From Thermithiobacillus plumbiphilus (GTDB lineage: Bacteria > Pseudomonadota > Gammaproteobacteria > Acidithiobacillales > Thermithiobacillaceae), in contig NZ_JBBPCO010000002.1 of NCBI RefSeq assembly GCF_038070005.1, forward strand, positions 299,402-363,401: a stretch of 64,000 nucleotides of DNA, in the 5' to 3' direction. Shown here one piece after another: positions 9,238 to 18,202 of the stretch (its first letter is position 1; the number at the start of each line of letters is the position of its first letter). Under the pieces are notes generated by a model, which was given only the letters and a program-made list of their open reading frames with translations, did not search any database and was not told where the DNA came from. A program made the translations under genes and the position numbers.

Positions 9238-9301
9238 TCCGCAACAGGAGGCCGTTCTTTCGTGCTGATCCGCTGTTCGGGTCTGGCGCGCCCTTTTTTT
9301 C

Positions 9302-10438
9302 ATGAGCAGTCCAGGCAAGCCTGCCGGTAACTGGGACCAGCGTCTTTACCGCGTCCTGCTGCGCACGCTGCTTGCGGGTTTCGGGCTGTATCTGCTGGTG
9401 GGCTTCCTGCAGGACATTGCCCAGGTACTGCTTTTCCTGGCTTTTGTCCTGATCTTTGCCCTGGTGCTGAATGCCCCGGTAACCTGGCTGGAAAATCATG
9501 GTCTCCGGCGTGGCTGGGGTTCCTTCCTGGTCATTCTGGTTTCCCTGCTGCTCGTGGGGCTGATTGGCTGGCTGATCATTCCTGATCTGGCCGAACAGGT
9601 TTCAGGCCTGGCGAATGATCTTCCCAATTATGCCAATGCCATCGCCGAGCGGGTATCAATCCTCCTGGACAACAATCCCCGGATCCAGGAGGAGTTCCAG
9701 CAGTTTCTGAACGCCGAGGCCGCCGGGCGACTCATCCCTTCCCTGCAGACCCTGCTATTCAAACTGGGCGAGTATTCCCTGAACCTGGCCAGTGCCATGA
9801 TTTTCGGGGTGATCTTTGCCAGCGCCGTGATTTATGCCCTGATTTCTCCCCGGCCGCTGCTCGAGGGTTATCTCCTGATGGTGCCGCCCGCCTTGCGGGA
9901 CCGCGCAGCGTGCGCCTTTGCCCGGGGCTCCCAGATGGTCATTGCCTGGCTCTGGTCCAATGCCATCATCGGTGGGATCGAGGCGGTGTCCATCATCGTC
10001 TTTCTCAGCTTCATGGATGTGCCCGGCGCCTTCGTCTGGGGGGTGCTGGCGTTTTTTTCCGAGCTGGTGCCAAAACTGGGCCCCTACATCATGACCATCC
10101 CGCCGGTGCTGGTGGCATTGGCCATCGATCCGCAGACGGCTCTTTGGGTGGCCCTGTTCTATATCGTCCTGCAGGAGATCGCGGGTGATGTCATCGGGCC
10201 AAAGATCCGCCAGAGTCAGATGAACATCCACCCGGTGGTGCAACTGGTCTTTCTGCTGATCCTGATCCAGTTCTTCGGTTTCTGGGGGGCGCTGATCTCG
10301 ATGCCGCTGACCGGTTTCATCATTGCCTACTATGATGAATTCTATCTTGCACCCCAGGCGCCTGATCCTGGCAACGATCAGCGCGTGGAAGACATGCTGC
10401 AGGCCCGGATCACAGCGGATGATGGAGGAAAGGGCTGA
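9302..10438 (+). CDS. AI-2E/PerM family membrane transporter
   Basis: This 378-residue polytopic membrane protein has the family layout: two or three helices at the N terminus (about residues 20-90), a long extracytoplasmic helical region (GLANDLPNYANAIAERV to LIPSLQTLLF), and four or five helices from about residue 160. The conserved late motifs are present (FSELVPKLGPYIMTIPPVLVAL, DVIGPKIRQSQMNIHPVVQL, FWGALISMPLTG). Characterised members export autoinducer-2 or drive Na+(Li+)/H+ antiport; the substrate here cannot be told. The ATG follows a run of eight T residues and lacks a visible ribosome-binding site, and no other in-frame start exists between it and the upstream stop. Confidence 0.85.
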   Translation: MSSPGKPAGNWDQRLYRVLLRTLLAGFGLYLLVGFLQDIAQVLLFLAFVLIFALVLNAPVTWLENHGLRRGWGSFLVILVSLLLVGLIGWLIIPDLAEQVSGLANDLPNYANAIAERVSILLDNNPRIQEEFQQFLNAEAAGRLIPSLQTLLFKLGEYSLNLASAMIFGVIFASAVIYALISPRPLLEGYLLMVPPALRDRAACAFARGSQMVIAWLWSNAIIGGIEAVSIIVFLSFMDVPGAFVWGVLAFFSELVPKLGPYIMTIPPVLVALAIDPQTALWVALFYIVLQEIAGDVIGPKIRQSQMNIHPVVQLVFLLILIQFFGFWGALISMPLTGFIIAYYDEFYLAPQAPDPGNDQRVEDMLQARITADDGGKG

Positions 10439-10519
10439 ACCCCGCCGATGGGATGATTCAGGCGGCGGTTGGTGGTATTTTGGGGGTTTGTCCCGCCAGG
10501 ACCATCCGGGAGTTTTGCA

Positions 10520-10762
10520 ATGCTGCATGTCAGATGTTTTGCCAGTGTCCGTGAGGAACTTGGCTTTGGTGAACTTGAACTGCCGCTGCCCGGGCAGCAG
10601 GCGACCGTGGCCGACGTGCTGCGGGCGCTTGAAGAACGGACGGGCAAATCCCTGGCCGGGCGGCATCTGCTTGCCGCGGTGAACATGACTCATGCCCAGC
10701 CTTCCCAGCCGGTGCGGGATGGGGATGAGGTTGCCTTTTTCCCGCCGGTCACAGGAGGCTGA
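10520..10762 (+). CDS. moaD: Molybdopterin synthase small subunit
   Basis: MoaD is the ubiquitin-fold sulfur carrier of molybdopterin synthase. The 80-residue protein begins MLHVRCFASVREELG and ends FFPPVTGG. The terminal Gly-Gly is adenylated by MoeB and then thiocarboxylated. A GGGAG ribosome-binding site precedes the ATG; the frame is open a little further upstream but without family residues. moaE starts 1 nt after the stop, so the two subunits are made together. Confidence 0.95.
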   Translation: MLHVRCFASVREELGFGELELPLPGQQATVADVLRALEERTGKSLAGRHLLAAVNMTHAQPSQPVRDGDEVAFFPPVTGG

Positions 10763-10763
10763 G

Positions 10764-11267
10764 ATGCGCGTCAGGGTGCAGGCAGAGGACTTTGATCCCG
10801 GTCAGGAAATCGCGTCCTTTCCGCAGGAGACAATCCGGGCGGCAGGTGGCGAGGTCAGCTTCGTTGGTCTGGTGCGGGATTACAGCGAATCCAGCGACAT
10901 CCTTGCGATGGAGATCGAGCACTATCCGGGCATGACCGAACGGGAGCTGGAGCGGGTTTGCGCCGAGGCCGCCCAGCGTTACGAAATCCTCGATTCGCTG
11001 GTCATTCACCGTTATGGCCGGTTGCTGCCCGCGGATCGCATCGTGCAGGTGACGGTCTGGTCGCGGCACCGGGCGGCGGCCTTCGATGCCTGCCGCTATA
11101 TCATCGATGAGCTGAAGACCCGCGCGCCCTTCTGGAAACAGGAGGTCACGCCGGCTGGCAAGCGCTGGGTCACGGATTGTCCCGGCTGCCGGGCGGGTGC
11201 GCATGGCCAGGCGCATCAGCATCATCATCATGATTTCGGGCCGGCTGGTTCGCAAGGACATGAATGA
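10764..11267 (+). CDS. moaE: Molybdopterin synthase catalytic subunit with Cys/His-rich C-terminal tail
   Basis: MoaE transfers sulfur from the MoaD thiocarboxylate to precursor Z. The core matches the family: GEVSFVGLVRDY, MEIEHYPGMTE, IHRYGRL, VWSRHRAAAFDACRYIIDELK, APFWKQE. The active-site lysines correspond to K118 and K125. At 167 residues it is about 15-20 longer than usual. The excess is a tail from residue 139 with CPGC followed by a run containing seven histidines (HGQAHQHHHHD...GHE). Such a tail could bind metal ions, but nothing else supports this. GGAGG lies just before the ATG, inside the end of moaD. Confidence 0.93.
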   Translation: MRVRVQAEDFDPGQEIASFPQETIRAAGGEVSFVGLVRDYSESSDILAMEIEHYPGMTERELERVCAEAAQRYEILDSLVIHRYGRLLPADRIVQVTVWSRHRAAAFDACRYIIDELKTRAPFWKQEVTPAGKRWVTDCPGCRAGAHGQAHQHHHHDFGPAGSQGHE

Positions 11268-11279
11268 AAAGGAGAGAGA

Positions 11280-11765
11280 ATGCCTTCCTTTGACGTGGTA
11301 TCCAAGGTTGATCTTCAGGAAGTGGACAATGCCCTGAACCAGACCATGAAAGAGATCGGCACCCGTTACGACTTCAAGGGTTCCAAGGCCAAGGTGGAGC
11401 GCAATGAGGAAGAGCTTACGCTGAGCGCCGAGGACGATTACAAACTCGGCCAGCTCGATGACCTGCTGAGTCAGCGTCTGGTCAAGCGCAACATCGATCT
11501 GAAGGCCCTGGATCGGGGCAAGGTGGAGAATGCCGCTGGCAATGCCGTGCGTCAGAAGATCAAGGTCAAGGTCGGCGTGGATACCGAAACCGGGAAGAAG
11601 ATCGTCAAGTTCATCAAGGACAGCAAGCTCAAGGTGCAGGCCTCGATTCAGGGCGATCAGGTCCGTGTGACCGGCAAGAGCCGCGATGACCTGCAGACGG
11701 CCATCGCAGCGCTTCGTGGGGAGGAGTTTGGTTTGCCCCTGCAGTTCACCAATTTCCGGGATTGA
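11280..11765 (+). CDS. yajQ: YajQ-family nucleotide-binding protein
   Basis: The 161-residue protein begins [21 protein letters not shown] and contains [10 protein letters not shown] and [12 protein letters not shown]. These are the signatures of the two RNP-like domains of YajQ/DUF520, whose Xanthomonas and Pseudomonas members bind cyclic-di-GMP and act on transcription. Length is exactly that of the family. The AAGGAGAGAG ribosome-binding site sits 5 nt before the ATG and 12 nt after moaE, so it is probably in the moaD-moaE transcript. It may read c-di-GMP levels, which would be relevant to the exopolysaccharide and motility genes in this window; that link is inference. Confidence 0.94.
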   Translation: MPSFDVVSKVDLQEVDNALNQTMKEIGTRYDFKGSKAKVERNEEELTLSAEDDYKLGQLDDLLSQRLVKRNIDLKALDRGKVENAAGNAVRQKIKVKVGVDTETGKKIVKFIKDSKLKVQASIQGDQVRVTGKSRDDLQTAIAALRGEEFGLPLQFTNFRD

Positions 11766-11862
11766 GGTCTACGGCCGCCACGCGGGGCTTGCCTGTTGCC
11801 GAGCACTGCAGGCCGGACTGCAAAGCGGCTTGAACGATGCTGACGCTTGACTGCGATACCCT

Positions 11863-13119
11863 CTAGTCCTCATGGTCACTGGCTTCCATGTTCCAGATCA
11901 GATGGCCATCCACCAGTAGCAGATAATGCGCAAGCAAGGTTTCGATCTGGGCCTTGTTCGCGGCTAGCTGGGCACTCAGGGCCTGGCGGCGCGCCAGCAA
12001 GAGGGCTTGCAGATCCGCTTCGCCCAATTCATAGGCACGCTGCATGAGCTGCGCATTGTTGCGCATGGCCTGGGCGGCGCGATCCGCTGCCTGCCAGCTC
12101 TGATAGGTCCCCTGGGCCTGCGCCAGGGCCGCGCTGATCTCTGTCTCCACGCTACGGGTCTGCAGGTTCAGTTGCGCGCGCGCACCCTGCACGAGACTTT
12201 CGGCACGCGCTGCCTCCAGGCGCCGGCGATCACCGGGAATCGGTATGCTCACACTCAGCCCCAGAATGCGTTCCGCGCCACCGAACTCGGAGGCGGCATA
12301 GGCCCCGAGCGTGGGATCGGGTATCCGTTCCGCGCGCGCGCGGCGGGCTTCGACCACAGCGCGTGCAAGCTGCGCCTTTGGAATGAGGAGCTCATGGCTG
12401 TGCGCGAGGATGCGTTCGCGCCAGAATGCCGGATCATTTTCCAGCGGCCGGGGGTTGCCAAGTGGCGAGGAAACCGCCTGAATGCCGGGAAAGCGGCCCT
12501 GCAGACGCGCCAGGGATGTGGCACGCCCAGTATCGGCCTCGTTTTCCGCGCGTCGAAGTTCCTCAAACTCGGCCTCGGCCAGATGGACATCCAGGCGGGC
12601 GGCATCACCGGCCTTGAAGCGCTTTTCCACCGCCCTGAGATTCTCCTCGGCGGCAAGACGCTGGGTAGAGAGCAACTCGCGCGTGGCTTCGGCGCCGCGC
12701 CAGCTCAGCCAGAGCCTGAGCAGTTCCCGGCTGGCCTGGTGGAGCGCATCCCCGTAGCGGGCATCCATTTCGGCCACGACCTGCTGGCCGATACCTCGAT
12801 CCAGCGCGGCCTTGCCCGGCAGTCGCACCGGGCGTTCGATGCCGACGCTCCATTCGCCGTAATTGGATCCACCGCGCAGGTCGCGCTGCTGGCCGCTCAG
12901 GCGCGTGCTGAATTCATAGGGGCCGGTTGCATACAGTTGCGCTTCCGTGCGTCCTGCTTCGAGCGCCGCGCGGGCGGCGCGCACGCCGGGATCCTGATCC
13001 AGCACCTGGCGGGCGAGGGTGGTAGACGGCAGGTCGGGGGGGGGCGGGATCTCCTGGGCCTGAACCGTGACGCTCAAGAAGCTGGCCAGGAGGGATAGAA
13101 GAAGTCGTTTCTTTGACAT
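11863..13119 (-). CDS. TolC-family outer-membrane channel of the metal efflux system (CzcC-like)
   Basis: This 418-residue outer-membrane factor carries a signal peptide ending in VQA (residue 21). The body shows the heptad-rich helical repeats of TolC/OEP proteins in two halves (for example LAEAEFEELRRAENEAD in the first and RAESLVQGARAQLNL with RAYELGEADLQALLLARRQAL in the second). The latter is the conserved Y-x-x-G-E motif of the family. It would form the outer-membrane and periplasmic tunnel for the upstream RND pump and adaptor. Its ATG shares one base with the stop of the DUF3240 gene (TGATG), so it is the last gene of the operon. The convergent neighbour yajQ is 97 bp away with no obvious terminator. 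Confidence 0.88.
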   Translation of the reverse strand: MSKKRLLLSLLASFLSVTVQAQEIPPPPDLPSTTLARQVLDQDPGVRAARAALEAGRTEAQLYATGPYEFSTRLSGQQRDLRGGSNYGEWSVGIERPVRLPGKAALDRGIGQQVVAEMDARYGDALHQASRELLRLWLSWRGAEATRELLSTQRLAAEENLRAVEKRFKAGDAARLDVHLAEAEFEELRRAENEADTGRATSLARLQGRFPGIQAVSSPLGNPRPLENDPAFWRERILAHSHELLIPKAQLARAVVEARRARAERIPDPTLGAYAASEFGGAERILGLSVSIPIPGDRRRLEAARAESLVQGARAQLNLQTRSVETEISAALAQAQGTYQSWQAADRAAQAMRNNAQLMQRAYELGEADLQALLLARRQALSAQLAANKAQIETLLAHYLLLVDGHLIWNMEASDHED

Positions 13120-13424
13120 CAGATCATCCCTCGCTCAAGGACAGGGCTCAGCCAGAAAGGGATACCTATGCCCGGCAGCTGCTGGCGCAGGCGCGCGAGC
13201 AGGGCGTCCGCATCCTGCCGGCTGAGGATGAGTTGTACCTGGACCTGCCGGGTGCGACCGAGCACCTGTTCGGCAGTGTTCAGGTCGCCGGGGTTGGCGC
13301 CATGGCCAAAAACCGACGTGCTGGTGAAGGCGCTGGTCTCTGGCGCAGTGAGCAACAGGTCCAGCACCTGCTCTTCCAGGGTGGGCGCGAGAATCATGGT
13401 GAGGCAATACGATGTTTCAGACAT
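13119..13424 (-). CDS. DUF3240 protein, accessory gene of heavy-metal RND operon
   Basis: The 101-residue protein (start MSETSYCLTMILAP) has the DUF3240 pattern: LEEQVLDLLL, FTSTSVFGHGAN, AEQVLGRTRQVQVQLIL and a C-terminal PFWLSPVLERGMI. It looks like a PII/CutA-like alpha/beta fold. DUF3240 genes usually accompany CzcA-type pumps, where a regulatory or metal-sensing role is suspected. I chose the ATG preceded by AAAAGGA; it overlaps the end of the pump gene by 8 nt. Two other in-frame ATGs upstream would add 3 or 7 residues. Confidence 0.8.
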   Translation of the reverse strand: MSETSYCLTMILAPTLEEQVLDLLLTAPETSAFTSTSVFGHGANPGDLNTAEQVLGRTRQVQVQLILSRQDADALLARLRQQLPGIGIPFWLSPVLERGMI

Positions 13425-16400
13425 GCTGGACATCCTTTTTAGCATGGGCGAAGCGCAGATAGAGGATCGGCAGGATCACCAGGGTGAGTAGCGTGGCCGT
13501 GATCAGGCCGCCGATCACCACGATTGCCAGTGGTCGCTGGATCTCCGAGCCGGGGCCACTGGCGAAGAGCAGGGGAAGCAGCCCGAAGGCGGTGATCGAG
13601 GCGGTCATCATTACCGGGCGCAGACGCCGTTGCGCGCCGGTGACCACCAGATCCCGCAGGGCAACACCCTCGGCATGCAACTGGTTGAAATAGCTCACCA
13701 GCATGACGCCGTTGAGTACCGCGATACCCAGCAGGGCAATGAAGCCGACCGAGGCCGGCACCGACAGGTACTCGCCGGAGAGCCAGAGCGCGACGATGCC
13801 GCCCACCAGGGCGAAGGGAATGTTGCTGAGCACGAGCAGGGCCTGTCTCAGCGAGCCGAAGGTCGAAAAGAGCAAGAGAAAGATCAGCCCCAAAGCCACC
13901 GGCACCACGATGCCCAGACGCTTGGCGGCGCGCTGCTGGTTCTCGAACTGCCCGCCCCAGGTGATGTGATAGCCGGTGGGCAGGTCGAGCTTCTGTGCCG
14001 CCAGTTGCCTGGCCTCGTTGACGAAGCCGACGAGGTCGCGCCCGCGCACGTTGCTGATGACCACGCTGTAGCGATTGCCCATCTCGCGCTCGATCTTCAC
14101 CGGACCACCGGTGCGCTCCATGCTGGCAATGGCGGACAGTGGCACGTTCTGTCCTTCTGGCGTGGTGATGCGCAGGGCGGCGAACTCCGCAGGCGACAGA
14201 CGCAGGTCTTCCGGCCCGCGAATCAGCAGAGGCGTACGCCGCACGCCCTCGATCACGCTACCAGCCTGACGGCCCTCGACCTGCGCGCGCAGGGCGTCCT
14301 GCACCGCCTCGACGGACAGCCCCAGGCGCCCCGCGGCCAACCGGTCCACATTCACCTGCAGGTACTGGACGCCTTCGTTGCGCACGGTGTAGGCGTCCTG
14401 ACTGCCGGGAATGGTCTTGAGCAGCTCGACGAGTTTCGTCGCCAGATCATTCAGGGTGTTGAGGTCGGGTCCGAAGATCTTGGCCGCCACGTCGCCACGC
14501 ACGCCGATGATCATTTCCGACACGCGCATCTCGATCGGTTGCGTGAAGCTGTAATTCACCCCCGGCAACTGGTCGAGCACCTTGCGGATTTCACCGATCA
14601 GGGCCTCCTTGCTGTCCATGCGCCATTCGTCACGCGGTTTCAGTACCAGAAAAGTATCGGTCTGGTTCAGTCCCATGGGATCGAGCCCGATTTCATCGGA
14701 ACCGGCGCGCGCGACGATACCCTTGATCTCCGGAATGCGTGACATCAAGGCCTGCTGAATCTTCAGATCCAGTGCCGCCGTCTGTTCCAGGCTCACTGAG
14801 GGCAGCTTCTCGATGCCAATGATAATGTCACCCTCATCCATGGTCGGCATGAAGGTCTTGCCGACCTGGGTGTAGACGAAGGCCGCCACCCCAAGCATCA
14901 GCACGGCGCCAATTGCAACGCTCCGCTGATGTACCAGCGCCCAGTTGAGAAGCGGGGTATAGCCGCGCAGAAGCTGACGTGGCAGCCAGGGTTCCTCATG
15001 CTTGACGCGCTTGAGCAGAAAGGAAGCCAAAACAGGAATGACCGTGAGTGATAGCAGGAGGGAGCCTGCCAGGGCAAAGACGATGGTCAGGGCGACCGGA
15101 ATGAAGAACTTGCCTTCCAGGCCCTGCAGGGTCAGCAGCGGCAGGAACACGATGATGATGATCAGGATGCCGGAGGTGACGGGCGCCGCGACCTCGCGTA
15201 CCGCGCGATAGATGATGTGCAGGCGCGGCAGCTTGCCGCTGGAGGGATCGTGCGCCAGGTGCTGCACCACGTTTTCCACGACCACCACCGCGGCATCCAC
15301 CAGCATGCCGATGGCGATGGCCAGCCCGCCGAGGCTCATCAGGTTGGCCGACATGCCGACAAAGCGCATTAGAATGAAGGTGATCAGCGCCGCCAGTGGC
15401 AGCACCAGGGCCACGGTGAGTGCTGCGCGCAGGTTGCCGAGAAACAGCGCCAGCAGGATCAGTACCAGGACAACGGCCTCCAGCAGAGCTTCAGAGACGG
15501 TGCCCACCGCCTTGTCCACCAATCCCGCACGGTTGTAGAACACCTTGATCTGAACGCCCTTGGGCAGGCTGGGCTGGAGTTCCTGGAGCCGTGTCTGTAC
15601 CCCATTCACTACCTCGCGGGCATTGGCCCCGGCCAGACCCAGCACCAGGCCCTCGACCGCCTCGCCTTTGCCATCCTGCGTGACGACACCATAGCGAGTC
15701 AGCGCCCCGATGCGGATTTCGGCCACGTCGCCCAGCCTGACTGGCACGCCATCACGATTGGTCACCACCAGGGCCCGCAGATCCTCCAGGTTCTTGATGC
15801 GCCCCTCGCCCCGTACCAGCAGGACTTCGTCGCCTTCGCTCAGGCGTCCCGCGCCGTCATTGCGGTTATTGGATTGGATGGCCTGGGCGAGCGCTTCCGT
15901 GGAGATCCCGGCCGCAGCCATGCGGATGGGATCGGGAATCACCTCGAAGCTGCGTACCAGTCCTCCCAGGGCATTGACGTCGGCCACGCCGGGCACGGTG
16001 CGCAGGGCCGGGCGGATCACCCAGTCGAGCAGGCCGCGTCTTTCCATCAACGAGAGATTGCCGCCCTCGATGGTGAACATGAACATCTCGCCCAGGGGTG
16101 TGGTGATCGGCGCCATGCCGCCACTGATGCCGGCAGGCAGATCAGCCTGGATGCCGTTCAGGCGCTCCGATACCTGCTGACGCGCCCAGTAGATATCCGT
16201 GCCGTCCTCGAAATCGATGGTGACGTCCACCAGGCCATATTTCGTGACCGAGCGCAGCATGCGCTGCTTCGGAATCCCGAGCATTTCCACTTCGATGGGG
16301 AGTGCTATGCGGGTCTCGACCTCCTCGGGCGTCATACCCGGAGCCTTCATGATGATCTTGACCTGGGTGCTCGAAACATCCGGAAAGGCGTCGATGGGCA

Positions 16401-16500
16401 GGTTCTGGAAGGAGAGCCAGCCGGCGCCGGCCAGCAGGACCGTGGCGAGCAGGACGAAAAGCCGTTGGGTGAGGGAAAACTGGATCAGGCGTGCAAGCAT
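13417..16500 (-). CDS. Heavy-metal efflux RND pump, CzcA family
   Basis: The 1027-residue inner-membrane antiporter has the RND plan: one N-terminal helix, a large periplasmic loop, six helices, a second loop and five or six helices. HME-family words are clear (LPIDAFPDVSSTQVKI, PGMTPEEVETRIALPIE, GDVAAKIFGPDL, NIPFALVGGIVAL). In the proton-relay helix it reads IGMLVDAAVVVVENVV near residues 396-410. It keeps the Asp (about 402) and Glu of CzcA, but the preceding Asp of the Czc/Cnr-type DFG motif is replaced by a non-acidic residue. Substrate (Zn/Co/Cd, Ni, or Cu/Ag) therefore cannot be assigned from this motif. It starts 1 nt after the adaptor gene, with a strong ribosome-binding site. Confidence 0.93.
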   Translation of the reverse strand: MLARLIQFSLTQRLFVLLATVLLAGAGWLSFQNLPIDAFPDVSSTQVKIIMKAPGMTPEEVETRIALPIEVEMLGIPKQRMLRSVTKYGLVDVTIDFEDGTDIYWARQQVSERLNGIQADLPAGISGGMAPITTPLGEMFMFTIEGGNLSLMERRGLLDWVIRPALRTVPGVADVNALGGLVRSFEVIPDPIRMAAAGISTEALAQAIQSNNRNDGAGRLSEGDEVLLVRGEGRIKNLEDLRALVVTNRDGVPVRLGDVAEIRIGALTRYGVVTQDGKGEAVEGLVLGLAGANAREVVNGVQTRLQELQPSLPKGVQIKVFYNRAGLVDKAVGTVSEALLEAVVLVLILLALFLGNLRAALTVALVLPLAALITFILMRFVGMSANLMSLGGLAIAIGMLVDAAVVVVENVVQHLAHDPSSGKLPRLHIIYRAVREVAAPVTSGILIIIIVFLPLLTLQGLEGKFFIPVALTIVFALAGSLLLSLTVIPVLASFLLKRVKHEEPWLPRQLLRGYTPLLNWALVHQRSVAIGAVLMLGVAAFVYTQVGKTFMPTMDEGDIIIGIEKLPSVSLEQTAALDLKIQQALMSRIPEIKGIVARAGSDEIGLDPMGLNQTDTFLVLKPRDEWRMDSKEALIGEIRKVLDQLPGVNYSFTQPIEMRVSEMIIGVRGDVAAKIFGPDLNTLNDLATKLVELLKTIPGSQDAYTVRNEGVQYLQVNVDRLAAGRLGLSVEAVQDALRAQVEGRQAGSVIEGVRRTPLLIRGPEDLRLSPAEFAALRITTPEGQNVPLSAIASMERTGGPVKIEREMGNRYSVVISNVRGRDLVGFVNEARQLAAQKLDLPTGYHITWGGQFENQQRAAKRLGIVVPVALGLIFLLLFSTFGSLRQALLVLSNIPFALVGGIVALWLSGEYLSVPASVGFIALLGIAVLNGVMLVSYFNQLHAEGVALRDLVVTGAQRRLRPVMMTASITAFGLLPLLFASGPGSEIQRPLAIVVIGGLITATLLTLVILPILYLRFAHAKKDVQHV

Positions 16501-16501
16501 G

Positions 16502-17623
16502 TCATGCCCCTCCGCCTTGGCCCAGCCAGGCGGCCTTCAGGGCAATGACACTGCTCACTGCCAGGCGTTCGCCGGCCTTGAGGGTGCCCTGTACCCGGAC
16601 GCGCTGGCCGGAACTCGCCAAAACACGGACCGGCCGGGCTTCAAATCCCTGGGCTGTGCGCACGAAGACATAGGCCTGTTGCCCCTCGCGCGCCAGCGCT
16701 GAGAGAGGCAGGTCCCAGCTGCCACTGGTCTGGGTGACCGGCATGGCAGCCTGCACCAGTTCGCCTGGACGAAGCTGGTCGGCCCCGCTCAATACCTGGG
16801 CGCGCAGGCTGATCGTCTGACTGCCTGAAGCCACCGTGGGCCCCTGGCTGATGACCCGGGCCTGTACCTGTCTTCCGGGTACCGTGACGGCCGTGCCCAC
16901 GGGCCAGCTGCGGGCATCATCCAGTGGTACCTGAATGTCCAGCCAGAGCGTGTCCAGGCTGGCCACGCGCAGCAGCGGCGTACCCGCCGGCACGCGCTGG
17001 CCCTGTTGCGCATCCAGGCTCAGGACAGTGCCCGGCTTGCGGGCGCTCAGGGTCAGGGTGTCCTGGAGGGCGCCGCTGCGCTCGACTTTCTGGATCTGCG
17101 CGGGCGACATGCCAGCCAGTCGCAGCGCGGCACGCGCCTGGTTCAGGGCCGCCCTGGCTTCTGCCAAGCCTGCTTGGGCTTCCTCCACCCGACGTCGGGC
17201 GATGATGCCTTCCCGGAACAGGCTGCCTTCCCGATTGGCAGTCTGACTGGCGAGGCGGACCTGACTGGCTACCTGCATCAGTTGTAGCTGCAAGGGCCCG
17301 AGATCCGGGCTGAGCAGGCGCAGCAGGGCCTGCCCGGATTTCACCTGGGCATTGGCTTGGGTCAGCACTTCAGTCACCAGACCATCAACCGGGGCACTGA
17401 CGATGGATTCCTGCCCTGGGGGCAGCGTCACCCGTCCGGGATAGGGTTTGGAGAGGTCTGATTCATTTGCTTGCAAGGGTTGCAGGCGAATGCCAAGAGC
17501 CTGCATCTGCTGCTGGCTGACTGGAAAACTGGCTGTGGGCGCCGCCATGCCATTGAGGCTGAGGCAAAACAACCCGACAAGACCCAGCCAGCGAAGGCGG
17601 GTCCCAAAGGGGGAAAATACCAT
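16502..17623 (-). CDS. RND efflux periplasmic adaptor (membrane fusion protein, CzcB-like)
   Basis: The 373-residue adaptor has an N-terminal signal/anchor (about residues 10-28). A lipoyl half-motif follows (PGRVTLPPGQESIVSAPVDGLV), then an alpha hairpin rich in Ala/Gln/Arg (about residues 110-180), the second lipoyl half (GTVLSLDAQQGQRVPAGTPLLRVASLDTLW) and a beta-barrel/MP domain. It would link the RND pump to the outer-membrane channel. It lacks the long His-rich N-terminal extension of CzcB proper. GGAG precedes the ATG, and the pump gene follows after a single base. Confidence 0.9.
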   Translation of the reverse strand: MVFSPFGTRLRWLGLVGLFCLSLNGMAAPTASFPVSQQQMQALGIRLQPLQANESDLSKPYPGRVTLPPGQESIVSAPVDGLVTEVLTQANAQVKSGQALLRLLSPDLGPLQLQLMQVASQVRLASQTANREGSLFREGIIARRRVEEAQAGLAEARAALNQARAALRLAGMSPAQIQKVERSGALQDTLTLSARKPGTVLSLDAQQGQRVPAGTPLLRVASLDTLWLDIQVPLDDARSWPVGTAVTVPGRQVQARVISQGPTVASGSQTISLRAQVLSGADQLRPGELVQAAMPVTQTSGSWDLPLSALAREGQQAYVFVRTAQGFEARPVRVLASSGQRVRVQGTLKAGERLAVSSVIALKAAWLGQGGGA

Positions 17624-17677
17624 GATGAGCTCCGCGCGCGGATTGATAAGAGGCCGGGCCTGCCGGCCGCTAACGGA

Positions 17678-18088
17678 TTAACCTGCCTTCAGGCCAGGGG
17701 GCGCGCGCGGAGAGTGAGGATTGGGATATCGTTGTGGTCGTGGCGGAATGAGGCGCGGAATCGCCTCAACGGCCAAACCCTGCATCAGCAAGGGAAACAG
17801 AAGTAGTAAGACGGATAGCAGGATCTGCCAGTCAGGGATCGAAAGCTCATTCTGATCGGTCAGTGTCTGTTGCAGCGTCACCGTTGTTATCAGATGTTCA
17901 TGCGCTAGTAGATGACCCAAAGGTTCGAGGGTGGATGTGTCGGTAAACTCCGGGAAGCCTTCCGTGTGCATATGCATGCTGGTTTGGGTGGGATCCGCCG
18001 GCCCAGAAAAATGGGCATGCAGGAGCGGTCCCAGAAACTGCAGGACCAGCAGGGCAAGCACCAGCATGGCGGGTTTTCGGGCAATCAT
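17678..18088 (-). CDS. Small His-rich membrane/periplasmic protein leading the metal efflux operon (CzcI-like)
   Basis: The 136-residue protein has an N-terminal hydrophobic segment (residues 7-24), then a His/Met-rich stretch (LLHAHF, MHMHTEG, LLAHEHL). A second hydrophobic segment (about residues 87-107) and a Pro/Arg-rich tail follow. It is first in the efflux operon, 54 bp before the adaptor gene. Small His-containing proteins at this place (CzcI and DUF2946-like families) are thought to help sense or hand over metal. I see no firm family signature, so the call rests on composition and position. A possible -10 (TATAAG, minus strand) lies about 10 bp before the start. Confidence 0.6.
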   Translation of the reverse strand: MIARKPAMLVLALLVLQFLGPLLHAHFSGPADPTQTSMHMHTEGFPEFTDTSTLEPLGHLLAHEHLITTVTLQQTLTDQNELSIPDWQILLSVLLLLFPLLMQGLAVEAIPRLIPPRPQRYPNPHSPRAPPGLKAG

Positions 18089-18114
18089 CGACTCAGCTTA
18101 TATAAGGATTCCAT

Positions 18115-18168
18115 GAAAAACAAGTGCCCGTGCCTTCTTCCAGAGACCCTGGAAACCGGAACGGGCAC
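18115..18168 (-). terminator. Nested-hairpin intrinsic terminator after the chemotaxis operon
   Basis: Read on the minus strand, GTGCCCGT pairs with ACGGGCAC. Inside it a second stem, TTCCAG/CTGGAA, forms a cruciform-like structure, followed by TTGTTTTT. It lies between the last chemotaxis gene and the metal efflux operon, and its T tract overlaps the likely promoter region of that operon. Confidence 0.8.
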
Positions 18169-18202
18169 AGCTTGATTTCATACCGGAAAGCTTAAGGTTG
18201 GC

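Noticed and set aside
9277..9300. Terminator with eight T residues before the AI-2E family gene
   Set aside because: GGCGCGCC upstream of the T run is a palindrome, but no stem of adequate length with a loop can be formed.
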